Source: a virus. Taken from it: a stretch of 64,000 nt of DNA. The position numbers and the translations under genes were made by a program. Where the stretch lies: the IMG/VR virus record IMGVR_UViG_3300018082_000009, positions 1 to 64,000 of that record, one strand, 5' to 3'. Below are positions 49,101 to 58,292 of the stretch, in pieces. The number at the start of each line of letters is the position of its first letter. Position 1 is the first letter of the stretch. Under the pieces are notes generated by a model. It made no database searches, was not told where the DNA came from, and saw only the letters and a list, made by a program, of their open reading frames with translations.

Positions 49101-49916
49101 CGAATTCGTGAAGACATGGCGGGGAAGTCCGAGGAGTTGATCCAAGCACGTCTTGCGACGGATTTGGAAGCACGACGGCAACAGGTCCAAGGACTGGCCA
49201 AAGACATCTATAAGTTGAATGAGGGGATTGCAGATACGGCGGCTCAAGCAGAGTCGTATAGCAAAACTCTCAAAGAACACTTCATCGACGGGTTTGCGAA
49301 TGCACTGACCACCGCCATCACTGACTACAAGAATGCGGGTGAAGCGTTCGTGTCGTTGTCTAAGTCCATCACGAATGAAATCGTGGGGATCTTCACCAAG
49401 GCATTCACCCAGAATCTGTTCAAGAAGCTCAATCTCTTTGGATTTGCTGACCAGTTGATGGCTGGGATTTTTGGGAATAGGGGTGGGAGTAGTATGAACA
49501 CCCCGTTACCGGGAGCGATGTCGCTTAGCTCGTTGGGTCTAGGCAAGGCAGAAGGGGGTCCAGTTCATGGTCCGGGGACCGGCACCAGTGACTCCATCCC
49601 GGCCTTCCTCTCAGCCGGTGAGCACGTCATGCCTGCGAATAAGGCTCAACGGTATATGCCCCTCTTGGAGGGCATCAGGACCGGACGGATTGTGCCGTAC
49701 TCGACTGGTGGTCCGGTGCAATCAATTGCACTGGGCTCGGTCATCCCTCGATACTACGCGACGGGTGGAGTGGTGGTCGCGGATGGTGGAGCCTCCTCCG
49801 TCCAGACCGGTGGAGGCATGGGGAATATGATGGTGACGATGCACCCCGACACCCTGAACATGACCATGCGGGAGTGGTTGGAACACGAAGTCGTCCGTCA
49901 ACAAGGGAGACGGTAG
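46128..49916 (+). CDS. Tape measure protein
   Basis: A 1262-residue protein whose ATG directly follows the chaperone stop. It has long coiled-coil regions rich in Gln, Glu and Lys, a hydrophobic middle with likely membrane segments (VGLLGSAMILLGAALIGAMF), and the end GGPVHGPGTGTSDSIPAFLSAGEHVMP, a common tape measure C-terminus. At about 0.15 nm per residue the tail would be near 190 nm, so the virion should be a long-tailed siphovirus. The palindrome at 49717 is near the 3' end. Confidence 0.9.
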   Translation: MPPTTAAMELKVLISVLQSGTALQNLLNQTKQLTTALTQLQQQAGKVPQNLPAPPIPPKEKIDDATKALMRLDGALNSVVRGLKFLAGGFLALEGVRFLKDLADTAARAEVLSTVLHVVGNNAGYTTAALDKADRQIQSLGITASAARQSLTQFIQAELELSKAPELARAAQDAAVILGTNSSDAFERLVTAVQTSNTLMLRHMGIIVSADAAYQKYAQSIGKSVSQLTSAQRAQAFLNATIEQTKRIQGSYTAAMGDVGKQLTSLDRLTTDLKTSLGNNLLPAYLAVVEELTLFLQHMGLAADEMYGQGQGAKKLGEEVKSLVSNLRILLEFFVEYRKELLYVLLLWAGVGKVLVPVIGWIFKLKDAFSGAAGAGVLGRLITGVGLLGSAMILLGAALIGAMFVFDRFNAAVGTVVGAIWTLLEVVDLVMGAFSTGVLAAFKTVLAIMSNPFSPSTWLKPWKEWAQGVVDQINYIKQVWDNTKARFGQAFGKDAGKPTPEQDAQTARAKRFAEEANLLTDIMLKTREFNELKKGASAEATKQAEKELKLMKDKAAAMAEARKAEQTALGFSQSAKDLEEERLRIAVDANAERRLTQKLEDARKDAKFRYPEGGGEVGVAFQTQLGQFNDMLDIYNTSSNKAKINTMELFRNLKESAGLAKTSGDFQALGKAVTDFAQTPGIPRALIQRARGLLATAGLQVRDETLAETSRLEKDRETHFREMEKRQSDHLEHELNMLQSAFDIRQAMDEQAYTRQGMDLDKYFDRRLARLEEETAQELLIAKNNLASLEEERQKKIPRTPQEVEALDTRIQKATDALAELQGDTGTIQARILKLGIEREDARADKLLKSKQTLLDIAAIYGGEEAALTAVNNKFNEQYNKANTAEERAAIQAERRKEVFETELKYREQLLQLDLQRIHRGQDALELEQARIDATRSHIATAEKRGDITEFEAQTQRNALLRQQVAHDEQLVISKTVEMRRLLLELAKEEQRIREDMAGKSEELIQARLATDLEARRQQVQGLAKDIYKLNEGIADTAAQAESYSKTLKEHFIDGFANALTTAITDYKNAGEAFVSLSKSITNEIVGIFTKAFTQNLFKKLNLFGFADQLMAGIFGNRGGSSMNTPLPGAMSLSSLGLGKAEGGPVHGPGTGTSDSIPAFLSAGEHVMPANKAQRYMPLLEGIRTGRIVPYSTGGPVQSIALGSVIPRYYATGGVVVADGGASSVQTGGGMGNMMVTMHPDTLNMTMREWLEHEVVRQQGRR
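49717..49730. repeat. Palindrome TGCAATCAATTGCA
   Basis: Exact copy, extended to 16 bases at 49716-49731, coding for VQSIAL in the tape measure. Confidence 0.85.
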
Positions 49917-50324
49917 ATGCTGCAATTCAGTGATACGTTGCGGAACAACCGCATCAATCAGTTCGAAACGACGCTCGGCACCAGTCCGCATCTGTTCATT
50001 CGGTCGGGGCCTCCCCCGGCCAACTGTGCGGCTCCGGATACTGGCACTCTGCTCTGCGACATCACCCTCCCCTCTGACTGGTTGACGACGGCGGCACTGG
50101 GCAACAAGACCAAGCTGGGGACGTGGCAGGGCATCGCAGATGCGGCAGCGGGTCCGGGTACCAATGCAGGGCACTTCCGGATGAAAACCGGGACCACTAC
50201 CCACTGTCAGGGCACGTTGACCATGACTGGCGGTGGCGGCAACATGACCATCGACAACGTGACCATTATCTCCGGTCAGCCGGTGAACGTGACCGCCTTC
50301 GCTATCACAGACGGCAATGCCTAA
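49917..50324 (+). CDS. Minor tail protein
   Basis: A 135-residue protein starting at the tape measure stop. FSDTLRNNRINQFETTLGTSPHL, LPSDWLTTAA, GTWQGIADAAAGPGTNAGHFRMK and GTLTMTGGGGNMTID follow a small family found behind tape measures of siphoviruses. It probably joins the tail tip. It is Gly/Thr-rich and beta in nature. Confidence 0.7.
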   Translation: MLQFSDTLRNNRINQFETTLGTSPHLFIRSGPPPANCAAPDTGTLLCDITLPSDWLTTAALGNKTKLGTWQGIADAAAGPGTNAGHFRMKTGTTTHCQGTLTMTGGGGNMTIDNVTIISGQPVNVTAFAITDGNA

Positions 50325-50826
50325 CCTCGCCTTTGACCAGACGTGTGCGGATGCCACCTTAGTGGCGACGGCTGCGTTGAAGAGCCATGATCTGGCTCTG
50401 ACCGCTACGCTGGATAACATCACGTTCGTGGCGCAGGCGGTAGGCTGGCGGTATGTCGCCTTCAACCAGACGTGTGACCCGGTGGGGCTGGTGATGACCA
50501 GTATCCGGGGTCATGCGGTGAAGTTCGAAGCGGCCACGGCCTCCGCCAAGATGACGGCGCATGTGGGGTTGGGCACTCCTCCACCCCCGGTCTACACGTA
50601 CATCCCACGCATTTACAACGTCACGGGACAGGTGCGGCAGACCAGTGGAGCCATTCTCTGCTTCGTGGGACCACCGAACAAGAGCGTGGACTGGCGTATC
50701 CTCCAAGGGGATGGGACACTGACTCCCTTTTCGACGTTCACGGATGCTCAAGGCCGGTGCTCGTGCCGGTTTGATTCGGCAGGAGCCGTAGGACGTGTGG
50801 TGATTGGAGCCGCGTACGTACCATGA
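50317..50826 (+). CDS. Tail protein with immunoglobulin-like part
   Basis: A 169-residue protein overlapping both neighbours. The N-terminal half has two similar units starting AFDQTCADATLVATAALK and AFNQTCDPVGLVMTSI. The second half, VDWRILQGDGTLTPFSTFTDAQGRCS, reads as an Ig-like fold of the Big type. Such parts are frequent in tail tips and can bind surfaces weakly. Confidence 0.65.
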   Translation: MPNLAFDQTCADATLVATAALKSHDLALTATLDNITFVAQAVGWRYVAFNQTCDPVGLVMTSIRGHAVKFEAATASAKMTAHVGLGTPPPPVYTYIPRIYNVTGQVRQTSGAILCFVGPPNKSVDWRILQGDGTLTPFSTFTDAQGRCSCRFDSAGAVGRVVIGAAYVP

Positions 50827-51857
50827 GTGTTCGACTCCTCGCAGGCCCGTTTCAATGCACCACCCCGTATGGGAAAGTTCTAGGTGTTGGTCCGGACTCT
50901 GGGTCGTTGAGTTTCGGGAACAATTCTGCGTGGTGGCCCAACGTGGGGTTGATCACCATGGGGTACTTTAGTGCCTATGATTTGTCGGGCACGCAAATCG
51001 TGACACTAGATGGTGTAGCTTCTGGAGGCATGTGCCGGTACAACCCGTACTGGTCGTGGTGGCCAGCACGCCAACAAATGGTGTCTTTGTACGGTGGTTA
51101 TTACGTTCCAGATACTCCCGGCGCAGAAATTGTGTTTGAGTCGAAGTCATTTTCGTATCAATATGTCGATCCTGCTGAGTTTATTGATGATCCCGCCAAT
51201 GAACTGGGTTACAACACCTATGTGAAGTTGGATGACCGGAGAATTTATCTCGCAGGGTGGAATCAGGTATGGAGACAAACCAAAGGACTTCCGAATGCGC
51301 CAGAAGCTGACATCCCTGCGGGGTTGAACCGCATGTATGCAGGTCGATCAGATACCGATGTCTTCTTGAGTGGAACGTGGTGGGATGGGCATCGGAATAG
51401 ACTTCAGGGGTGTTTTTACGATACGGTCGCCAAAAAGATTGCATCACCCATGTATATCGTCGCGGATACGCCGGGAGAGCGCACTTCTACGTTGGTGTAT
51501 GCTCCTGAATTTGGGGTATTGATGACGGCTGGGTATTTCGACGCTGATAGTAACGGGTATTCTGAGGGTTTTTTTACGAGAGTATGGAGTCTGGAAGTCG
51601 AACCAGCCGTGCTTAGTGCGCCAGCCATCGTGGGTGGGATTGCGCGGTCAGGCCAGATCGTGACGTATCGTGTGCAGTTGATGGGAGCCGACAATGACCC
51701 GGCTGAAGACGAGTTGATCGACTGGGCCGTAACGGGAGCCGGTGTTCTGTTGGACGTGCAGACGAAGACCGATGCCAATGGCTACGCCACGACTCGGGTG
51801 CAGTACCGGGTGGGAGAGACGGGTGATTCGACCGTCACCGCGAGTGTCGCATGCTGA
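50823..51857 (+). CDS. Tail protein with beta-propeller-like and Ig-like parts
   Basis: A 344-residue protein, ATG overlapping the preceding stop. The first 260 residues are rich in Trp, Tyr and Gly with repeated short strands (WWPNVGLITMGYF, YYVPDTPGAEIVF, MYAGRSDTDVFLSG), like a propeller. The end, DWAVTGAGVLLDVQTKTDANGYATTRVQY, is a bacterial Ig-like (Big_1) unit. It is probably a tail-tip adhesin. Confidence 0.6.
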   Translation: MSVRLLAGPFQCTTPYGKVLGVGPDSGSLSFGNNSAWWPNVGLITMGYFSAYDLSGTQIVTLDGVASGGMCRYNPYWSWWPARQQMVSLYGGYYVPDTPGAEIVFESKSFSYQYVDPAEFIDDPANELGYNTYVKLDDRRIYLAGWNQVWRQTKGLPNAPEADIPAGLNRMYAGRSDTDVFLSGTWWDGHRNRLQGCFYDTVAKKIASPMYIVADTPGERTSTLVYAPEFGVLMTAGYFDADSNGYSEGFFTRVWSLEVEPAVLSAPAIVGGIARSGQIVTYRVQLMGADNDPAEDELIDWAVTGAGVLLDVQTKTDANGYATTRVQYRVGETGDSTVTASVAC

Positions 51858-53905
51858 AAGAGATTTTTCGCACCGTCACCGTCCCGTACATGCTGATCAG
51901 TGAGTATAAGGGCGGCTACGGGTTTGGCATATCGTACAACGGCAACAAGCCGCCCTACGTGGAGAGCCTATATTACTTTTCGGGGTTATGTGTCGGAGCC
52001 TATTCCACTCGTGATAGTCCGAGTAGCATTTATTTGTTTGGCACCATGAGCACCAACTACTGGCCCAGTTGGGATTCGGCTTTTTGGCGGTTTGATGGGA
52101 AGACCGGAAAATGTATTAAGCGGATTAATCAGCAAGGAAATCTCGGGTCGATTACCCTTGGGAATAAGCATAGTGCCAGAAGCGGGAAAATGTGGGCCAA
52201 AACTTACTGGCAAGATGGCTTGGTCCGCTTCGATTTAGGAAAAACCGCGAAATCCTTACTGGGAGATGAACCGAAGACAGAAGAAGGCTACTGGTGGGCC
52301 GCAGGTTCGCTGGGTGCCAATGGGGATGAAGCGGGGTCTGTTCCTGTCGAACATTTTGAGGGAGGTCAGTGGCCCGGAGGTGATCCGGACTCTAATGCAC
52401 CGCATATCGGTGGTATTGGGATCGGAGGGGATTGGGCGATTGATGACCTCAATAATCGCTTCCTCAACGCGCAATTTGAAGAGTTGAGTGTGTATGTGTG
52501 GAGTACGGGAAAATTCTTGTACACCATTCGCCTACCGGAAGTCGTGGTGTCGATTTGCTTGGAAGATAGCAGTCGAGCATACATCTTGATGGGCAATCAG
52601 ATTGTGGTGCTGTTGGACTATATCCGGGGGGAAGTCTTGGGATCATCGAGAGTCCCGCCCGTCAAGGTTGGACGTTCCTACTGGAACAACACCGAAGTTT
52701 CGATGGCCTATGATGAGACGTTTCGTCGGTTGTTGGTGGTGGAACACACGCCTGATAATCCGGATGGGTCTTCCTCGATATACATCCGAGGCTTTCGACA
52801 GGTGCCAGAGCCCGTGCGTCTTTCGACGCCCATCCCGTTGAAAGCTCCCCGGCAAGGGCGGGTCATTCCGGTGTTGGTGCAGTGCGTGGGAGGTATGAAC
52901 GAAGGCGTGGGCGGCTACGTGATCAATGCCAAAGTGGAAGGCGCAGGGTCGCTGGCAGGATTACCTGTCTCGGATTATCGAGGGAATGCGCGTATCCCGG
53001 TGGCGTGTGAAGGGTCACGGCTGTTTGTTCCCTCCCCCGCCGATCCGTCATCTGACTGGGAGACGACCGGGTCACCAGATGCTACGCCCCCGCATACCGG
53101 GTTGGTGGTAGTGACCGCGTCAGCCCGCATCTATGCACCTGACCCTGCTGATATCCCGGTGAGTGGGGCATCTGGAGAGGTGAGAGGTGGCCCCGGAGAG
53201 CCGGGATTTGGTGGGGACCAGACCAAGCATTACCTGTGGACGTGGTACGACCAAGTCGCTGGAGCCCCACCACCGCAGTCTCCGAATCCCGGTGGTCCGC
53301 AGAGTATGCAGGCGTGGTACGACTACTTCTGGTCCATCACCAACCAAGAAATAGATACCCCTGCGGATGACTTCAATGATGTGTTGATGGGGTTGGTGAA
53401 CCAAGGGTGCCATACCAATCCTGCACAAGGCGAGAAGCCTCAAGCCGATTGGCCCTTCAATGGGTTGATGATCATGGTATCGGGTGGAGAAGCCAGAGGC
53501 CGTATCTGGCTCCCTACCGCTACGACCAATGCGGCGTCAGGGGGGTGGTATACGCATGAGATGCAAGTCATCAAGGATGACCCCAGTGGCGGAGCCGCCA
53601 ACGAAACGTCTCCGAACATGTTCTATATCGTGCAGGAAGTCAAAAATTCAAGAGTCTGGCAGTTGAATGATCCGCAACAGGCCAAGTTCTTCGTAGAGCA
53701 GTGCGTCACGAAAATGCATGATGTGAATGCCCTGTTTGGTCATCTGAAAGAGGATGCAGGCGGGCATTCGGCGCACTCGGTGCTGTACAAGGCGGATACC
53801 ACGACGGCGGAGCAGATTCAGATTATCAGTGACAGTGGTGCAGCCGTGTGGACGTGGATTAAGCGGTCGAAAGACCTGTATGCGAAGTGGTATTACCCGG
53901 CGTAG
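51851..53905 (+). CDS. Tail protein with propeller-like part and duplicated C-terminal module
   Basis: A 684-residue protein overlapping the previous gene. The first 320 residues resemble a beta-propeller (FWRFDGKTGKCIKRINQQG, SAFWRFDG, WSTGKFLYTIRLPE). A spacer with Ig-like strands follows. From residue about 458 a module of some 120 residues (LWTWYDQ, QSMQAWYDYFW, TPADDFNDVLMGLVNQGC, MVSGGEARGRIWLPT) is nearly the same as the end of the gene at 54508. The last 90 residues are unique. It is likely a tail-tip or receptor-binding protein. Confidence 0.65.
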   Translation: MLKEIFRTVTVPYMLISEYKGGYGFGISYNGNKPPYVESLYYFSGLCVGAYSTRDSPSSIYLFGTMSTNYWPSWDSAFWRFDGKTGKCIKRINQQGNLGSITLGNKHSARSGKMWAKTYWQDGLVRFDLGKTAKSLLGDEPKTEEGYWWAAGSLGANGDEAGSVPVEHFEGGQWPGGDPDSNAPHIGGIGIGGDWAIDDLNNRFLNAQFEELSVYVWSTGKFLYTIRLPEVVVSICLEDSSRAYILMGNQIVVLLDYIRGEVLGSSRVPPVKVGRSYWNNTEVSMAYDETFRRLLVVEHTPDNPDGSSSIYIRGFRQVPEPVRLSTPIPLKAPRQGRVIPVLVQCVGGMNEGVGGYVINAKVEGAGSLAGLPVSDYRGNARIPVACEGSRLFVPSPADPSSDWETTGSPDATPPHTGLVVVTASARIYAPDPADIPVSGASGEVRGGPGEPGFGGDQTKHYLWTWYDQVAGAPPPQSPNPGGPQSMQAWYDYFWSITNQEIDTPADDFNDVLMGLVNQGCHTNPAQGEKPQADWPFNGLMIMVSGGEARGRIWLPTATTNAASGGWYTHEMQVIKDDPSGGAANETSPNMFYIVQEVKNSRVWQLNDPQQAKFFVEQCVTKMHDVNALFGHLKEDAGGHSAHSVLYKADTTTAEQIQIISDSGAAVWTWIKRSKDLYAKWYYPA
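53222..53579 (+). repeat. Duplicated tail module, copy 1
   Basis: Encodes about 120 residues closely similar to copy 2 at 56113-56473. Shared strings include GGPQSM, DFN.VLMGLV.QGC and MVSGGEARGRIWLPT. Confidence 0.85.
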
Positions 53906-53914
53906 AGGTGCAGG

Positions 53915-54508
53915 ATGGCGATGACACGCACGGTCGAGGAAAACGGGACGGTCATTCTCACGAATGATGGGATCTTTGGGGTTGCTGCCGCCGCCGAACG
54001 GGTGGTGACCCTCCCCTTGGATATTGCCCCGTCGTTTCCCGTGGGGAGTGGTCGAGGACGCATTGTCCATCCCGTGCTGGGGATGTTTGACTACGAGACG
54101 AAGCCGGATGAGTGGGTGAACATCGACGCCGAGGCCATCGTGGCACCTACATGGGCGTCCTCACGGACGTTGACCAGTGCCGCCAACGTCCTGTGGCAGG
54201 GGAACCTCCGGGACGTGGTGGTGGAAGAGCGGTGGAAGGCCCTTGGCGGGCTCGCCATGCCCGCTACACAGTTCCGGATGCTGTTGGCCATCTGGACGAA
54301 CCCGATGGACCCTGACGTGGGCTACGTGCAGTGGTATCCGAACTACATCACGCAAGCTGGGTTCCGGGTGTTACCCGTGGGCCTAACAGCCGGAGGACAG
54401 GGCATCACGTTCGATGACGTGGTCAATTACGTGGACGAGCACGACAACCCCATTGGATGGATGACGGCCCCAGTGACGCTCACGCTGAAGATGGTGGAAC
54501 GGCTGTAA
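53915..54508 (+). CDS. Tail tip protein
   Basis: A 197-residue protein with AGGTGCAGG just before ATG 53915. HPVLGMFDYETKPDEWVNI, SANVLWQGNLRDVVVEERW and MLLAIWTNPMDPDVGYVQWYPN look like an upper baseplate or distal-tail type protein that goes before the hub gene. The family is not certain. It ends at the start of the hub-like gene. Confidence 0.6.
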   Translation: MAMTRTVEENGTVILTNDGIFGVAAAAERVVTLPLDIAPSFPVGSGRGRIVHPVLGMFDYETKPDEWVNIDAEAIVAPTWASSRTLTSAANVLWQGNLRDVVVEERWKALGGLAMPATQFRMLLAIWTNPMDPDVGYVQWYPNYITQAGFRVLPVGLTAGGQGITFDDVVNYVDEHDNPIGWMTAPVTLTLKMVERL

Positions 54509-56526
54509 TGGATCTGCGCTGGAAGCCCACCCCACGGGATAGCCGGAAGGATGTCAGGGTCATCCTGCATCCAACGGCGGCGATCTGGGATGTCCGGAGA
54601 GGACTGGATCCGGGGTCGGATGACTCCGTGGACTTGTCGGAGTTTGTCACGCAGGGGAACCATAGCGCATTCGACGCCAACGTCACCCTCAACTTCAATC
54701 GGGAGTTGTTTGGGCTCAACCAGCCGAAGCCCAATCAGGTGCTGGAAATCCAGTATTGGCAGAGTAACGAGTGGAAGCCGGTTTGGTTGGGGATTGTAGA
54801 CGCCATCAGCCAGTTCACCCTGCAGCGGGGTGAGCGGTCGATGCAATTGATTGCAAAGACCCGTGACCAGCAGGATATCTGGCGGAATACCAAGCGCATC
54901 ACACCGTTGTTCCCGCAGTTGACGAACTTGACCTACATTATCCAGCGGATTGCTCGCTCCGCAGGGATGAAAGGCGATGAGATTGCGTTGCCGAACAGCG
55001 CCTTCACTACCGCCCACAGCAATACGCAGTTGGCGGATATGAATGCGTGGGACATGGTCACCCAGACGTGTCTTCCGCTGGGGTGGACACCATTCATTGA
55101 TGGTCTGGGACGCCTGCGAGTCGCAGACCGTGGGTTGCAGAATCGCACAGCGGACATTCAGCTAGAGGATGAACGCATTATCAAGGTGGGGGGCCAACGG
55201 CAGCGCCCACCAAAGTCGCGGGTGCGGGTGAACTGGTTGAACCCGACCATGAAGAAGCATCTGAAGCAGGGACAATTATTGAAGAGTGAAGTAATCACGC
55301 TTGGGTGGTTCATACCAGTGTTCTGGCGACATGGATATTTCTCAGAGGACCAGACGCAGCGGGCCGAGGGCACGTATATGAAGCCCAATCCCAGTTGCAA
55401 CTCCCCATGGTCCCCTCGATTTGTACGAGAGACGTATCTGCAGCAGACGCAGAATAAGTACAAGTTGAGTTTCACGAATCTTCAAACCGTGGCAGTTATT
55501 GCGTTGATTGCCGGGTGGAATCAGGCGATTAGGGCTGGAGCCATTCCCGTTGTCGGGCAAACTGGTGGATCGAGAGTTGTGGAGTCTTTTTTCCAAGCCT
55601 CGTTTTGTTATCTGATGATGTGTGTGGGCACAGGCACCTATGAAATCTGGGGCCAGCCCTTCGACTGGGTCCATGCCCGGAACACGTCAGAAGCTTTTGA
55701 TAGCTCGGTTCCGGAGTGGGTGGATAACACGGTCGATATCGACTCCGACTTCGTTGCCAACGAGGAGCACGCCAAGGCGGTGGCTATCCGGGAGTTGATC
55801 TACCAAGCCCGAGAAGCCAACAAGTGGTCCATTACTATCGTGGACGATCCCCGCATCGAATATGGGGACATCCTGCAGTTCGTGGACGGGAACCAGTTGT
55901 ATGTGGAGGACTTTTCTCGGTCGTTGGAGCGAGGTGGTGAAGCTACCCTCGATGTGAAGGGCTTCCTGATTCCCAAGACGAACCCCGCAGGGCAAGGGTC
56001 ATTTGGTGGAGATATTCCCCCGGTGATTCCGGGTGGAGGTGGTGGGGATCCGGGCGGTGGTGGGGGAGGGGGAGAAGAAGGTGGCGGTGGCGGAGAGAGT
56101 GGTGGTGGTGGTACCAAGAACTACCTCTGGGATTGGCACGACCAGACACCTGAAGCCCCACCCCCGCATGCACCTGATTCAGGTGGACCGCAGAGCATGG
56201 ATGCATGGCGGGATTACTTCTTCCAGATTTCTGGGCAGACTATCGGCACGCCTGCCAACGACTTCAATGCCGTGCTGATGGGACTGGTGTCACAGGGGTG
56301 CAAGACCAATCCTGCTCCTGATGAAAAACCCCAAGCCTCGTGGCCGTTTCACGGACTCGCCATTATGGTGTCTGGGGGTGAGGCCAGAGGCCGCATCTGG
56401 TTGCCCACGTCAGAGTCCTATGTGGGAGGCGGGAATGTCTGGTGGACGCATGAAATGCAAGTCATTCGGGATGCTCCAGCCGTGGTTCGTGCCCCGAAAC
56501 GGAAGTTGAAGCCTCCCGTGAGGTGA
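54508..56526 (+). CDS. Tail hub-like protein with Gly linker and duplicated C-terminal module
   Basis: A 672-residue protein from ATG 54508, which overlaps the stop before it. The first 490 residues (LNFNRELFGLNQPKPNQVLEI, VWLGIVDAISQFTLQ, LTYIIQRIARSAGM, YGDILQFVDGNQLYVEDFSRSL) have the make-up of tail hub proteins. A long Gly linker (GGGGGDPGGGGGGGEEGGG) follows, and then the module shared with 51851 (QSMDAWRDYFF, ANDFNAVLMGLVSQGC). The linker suggests a flexible receptor-binding or enzymatic end. Confidence 0.7.
   Translation: MDLRWKPTPRDSRKDVRVILHPTAAIWDVRRGLDPGSDDSVDLSEFVTQGNHSAFDANVTLNFNRELFGLNQPKPNQVLEIQYWQSNEWKPVWLGIVDAISQFTLQRGERSMQLIAKTRDQQDIWRNTKRITPLFPQLTNLTYIIQRIARSAGMKGDEIALPNSAFTTAHSNTQLADMNAWDMVTQTCLPLGWTPFIDGLGRLRVADRGLQNRTADIQLEDERIIKVGGQRQRPPKSRVRVNWLNPTMKKHLKQGQLLKSEVITLGWFIPVFWRHGYFSEDQTQRAEGTYMKPNPSCNSPWSPRFVRETYLQQTQNKYKLSFTNLQTVAVIALIAGWNQAIRAGAIPVVGQTGGSRVVESFFQASFCYLMMCVGTGTYEIWGQPFDWVHARNTSEAFDSSVPEWVDNTVDIDSDFVANEEHAKAVAIRELIYQAREANKWSITIVDDPRIEYGDILQFVDGNQLYVEDFSRSLERGGEATLDVKGFLIPKTNPAGQGSFGGDIPPVIPGGGGGDPGGGGGGGEEGGGGGESGGGGTKNYLWDWHDQTPEAPPPHAPDSGGPQSMDAWRDYFFQISGQTIGTPANDFNAVLMGLVSQGCKTNPAPDEKPQASWPFHGLAIMVSGGEARGRIWLPTSESYVGGGNVWWTHEMQVIRDAPAVVRAPKRKLKPPVR
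54842..54855. repeat. Palindrome TGCAATTGATTGCA
   Basis: Exact copy, coding for MQLIAK in the hub-like gene. Confidence 0.85.
56113..56473 (+). repeat. Duplicated tail module, copy 2
   Basis: Follows the glycine linker of the hub-like protein; it matches copy 1 at 53222-53579. Confidence 0.85.
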
Positions 56527-56529
56527 CCC

Positions 56530-57138
56530 ATGCCTGTCTTAACTGACCTCGCCTCTGCAGAAGTCAAACGTCGTGTCAAGAAGCTCTATGGCATGACGTT
56601 GACCCGCCCGACGATCTTGATTTCGGACGGGTTGAATGAGAACTACGCTTGTGATGTCCACATCGGACCCACGGATCCGACCGGGCAGATCAAGCAGTAT
56701 CTCAACGACAAGAAAAAGGATGATGAAGACCCCAGTGATGACATTGTCACGGGGATCCCCGGCCAGCCGCCCGAATATTGGCAGTTGGACGATTCGTTGC
56801 CGGGACATGTGGACTTGACGCTCCACAACGTCGCTATCTCCCGGAACAATCGGGACTTGATTTATGCGGATGTCGGGAGTCCGGTGATCTGTGAGCGCAC
56901 CGAGAACGGCAACTGGGAGATTACCGGGTTCGCCATGGAGCGTCCCGGCACGCATATGCTGTATCCGGTGAACCTTGGGGACATGACTATTGGGGAAACC
57001 ATGGACTTGTCCATCGAGACGCGCCTGTTGACGCTGGCGGAGATGGGTGAAGAGCATCCTGAAACGTACCCGTTTGGATCGCTCCCCTTCGGAGCCAGTG
57101 CCATCTTTGAAGGTGGCGAAGTCGTTCAAATTGTGTAG
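56530..57138 (+). CDS. Tail tip or baseplate protein
   Basis: A 202-residue protein beginning three bases after the preceding stop. KRRVKKLYGMTLTRPTILISDG, LPGHVDLTLHNVAISRNNRD and VGSPVICERTENGNWEITGFAMERPG suggest two small beta domains. No family was recognised. The place between hub and fibres suggests a tail-tip link. Confidence 0.6.
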   Translation: MPVLTDLASAEVKRRVKKLYGMTLTRPTILISDGLNENYACDVHIGPTDPTGQIKQYLNDKKKDDEDPSDDIVTGIPGQPPEYWQLDDSLPGHVDLTLHNVAISRNNRDLIYADVGSPVICERTENGNWEITGFAMERPGTHMLYPVNLGDMTIGETMDLSIETRLLTLAEMGEEHPETYPFGSLPFGASAIFEGGEVVQIV

Positions 57139-57146
57139 GAGTTCGC

Positions 57147-58292
57147 ATGACGATTGAATTGAACACCTTTGCCAGTGGAGATATCGACTATATCTCCAAG
57201 ATGAACGCGAATGTGGCGGCATTGGAAGCGGCCATCAATGCGTTGCAGCAACAAGCAGGCGCTGGTGGAGCCGGGTCGGCTATCTCGGCAGGGTTCTTCC
57301 TCGATGCCCTGTTCAACCATGCCGATGCGCTGATCGGGGTGAACAGTTACAAGCCCACCCAGAATGCCACGGGTGTGACGGTGGCAGTGGGGGCCATGTA
57401 TCTGGCGGATCTTCAGACGGTGGTGCAGTCTTTTGGCAGCACCACGTTGAACTTCACCGGAGCCGTGCCGGGGCCGTATTACATCGTGATTGATGGAGCA
57501 GGGTTCCCGACTCGGAGAGATACGAAAGAAGCCGGTGCCGTATACATGGTGGACTGGCGAGGGAATGGGTTTTACGGAGCCCCAGTCCTGCAGGCCCCGA
57601 TTTTCTATGACACGGCAGAAGCTGAAGGTTCCCGTAACAGTGCGGTCAAAGGCACGCGGTACCCCACCCTCGATGGACGGTTGGAATACGTCGAAGCGGT
57701 GGCCAAAGAGGCGAATCAGGATGCCAACCAAGCCTTGTCTGTGGCCTATGAACTCCAAGCTGCCATTGGGGGCGTGAGCTATCGGAAAATCGGCTGCACG
57801 GTGGATGGCACAACCGGCATCAAGGGAGCTATCCAGATCGACTTCGAAGGCACGATTATCGGTTGGAGTGTAATCGCAGATAAAGTGGGTTCGTTGAGCG
57901 TGGAAGTGAGTCGGAAGGCATCGAATCAGCCACCGAATGCCCCACAGATTCCGAATACCACGACCGACAAGATTACCGCCTCCGCGCCTATCACGTTGGC
58001 CAATGTTCAATCAGCCGCTGTGGCGGATGCGGGTGTTTCGACATGGTTGCGAGACGTGGAGCGATGGGATGTCATCCAGTTCAACGTTATCTCGGTGAAT
58101 TTGATTACCCGAGCCACGTTGTATCTGCAGATATTTGAATTCCTGCCGTCGCCGCCTGATGTGGTACAGCCGCTCCCGGTGTGGGAGGGATTTTTTGGTG
58201 AGTCCCTGCCGCCTCGTCTACCGGAGATTCTTGAGTCTCCGCCAGATTTTCTGGAGTCGCCACCTGATGTGCCTGAAGGGGGAGAATTCTAA
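57147..58292 (+). CDS. Tail fibre or receptor-binding protein
   Basis: A 381-residue protein; ATG 57147 follows TAGGAGTTCGC. It opens with a helix MNANVAALEAAINALQQQ, usual at the base of fibres. The middle, VGAMYLADLQTVVQSFGST and YYIVIDGAGFP, is like fibre shoulder domains. KEANQDANQALSVAYELQAA is a second helix, and the end is a proline-rich tail with LESPP repeats. It is likely trimeric. Confidence 0.65.
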   Translation: MTIELNTFASGDIDYISKMNANVAALEAAINALQQQAGAGGAGSAISAGFFLDALFNHADALIGVNSYKPTQNATGVTVAVGAMYLADLQTVVQSFGSTTLNFTGAVPGPYYIVIDGAGFPTRRDTKEAGAVYMVDWRGNGFYGAPVLQAPIFYDTAEAEGSRNSAVKGTRYPTLDGRLEYVEAVAKEANQDANQALSVAYELQAAIGGVSYRKIGCTVDGTTGIKGAIQIDFEGTIIGWSVIADKVGSLSVEVSRKASNQPPNAPQIPNTTTDKITASAPITLANVQSAAVADAGVSTWLRDVERWDVIQFNVISVNLITRATLYLQIFEFLPSPPDVVQPLPVWEGFFGESLPPRLPEILESPPDFLESPPDVPEGGEF

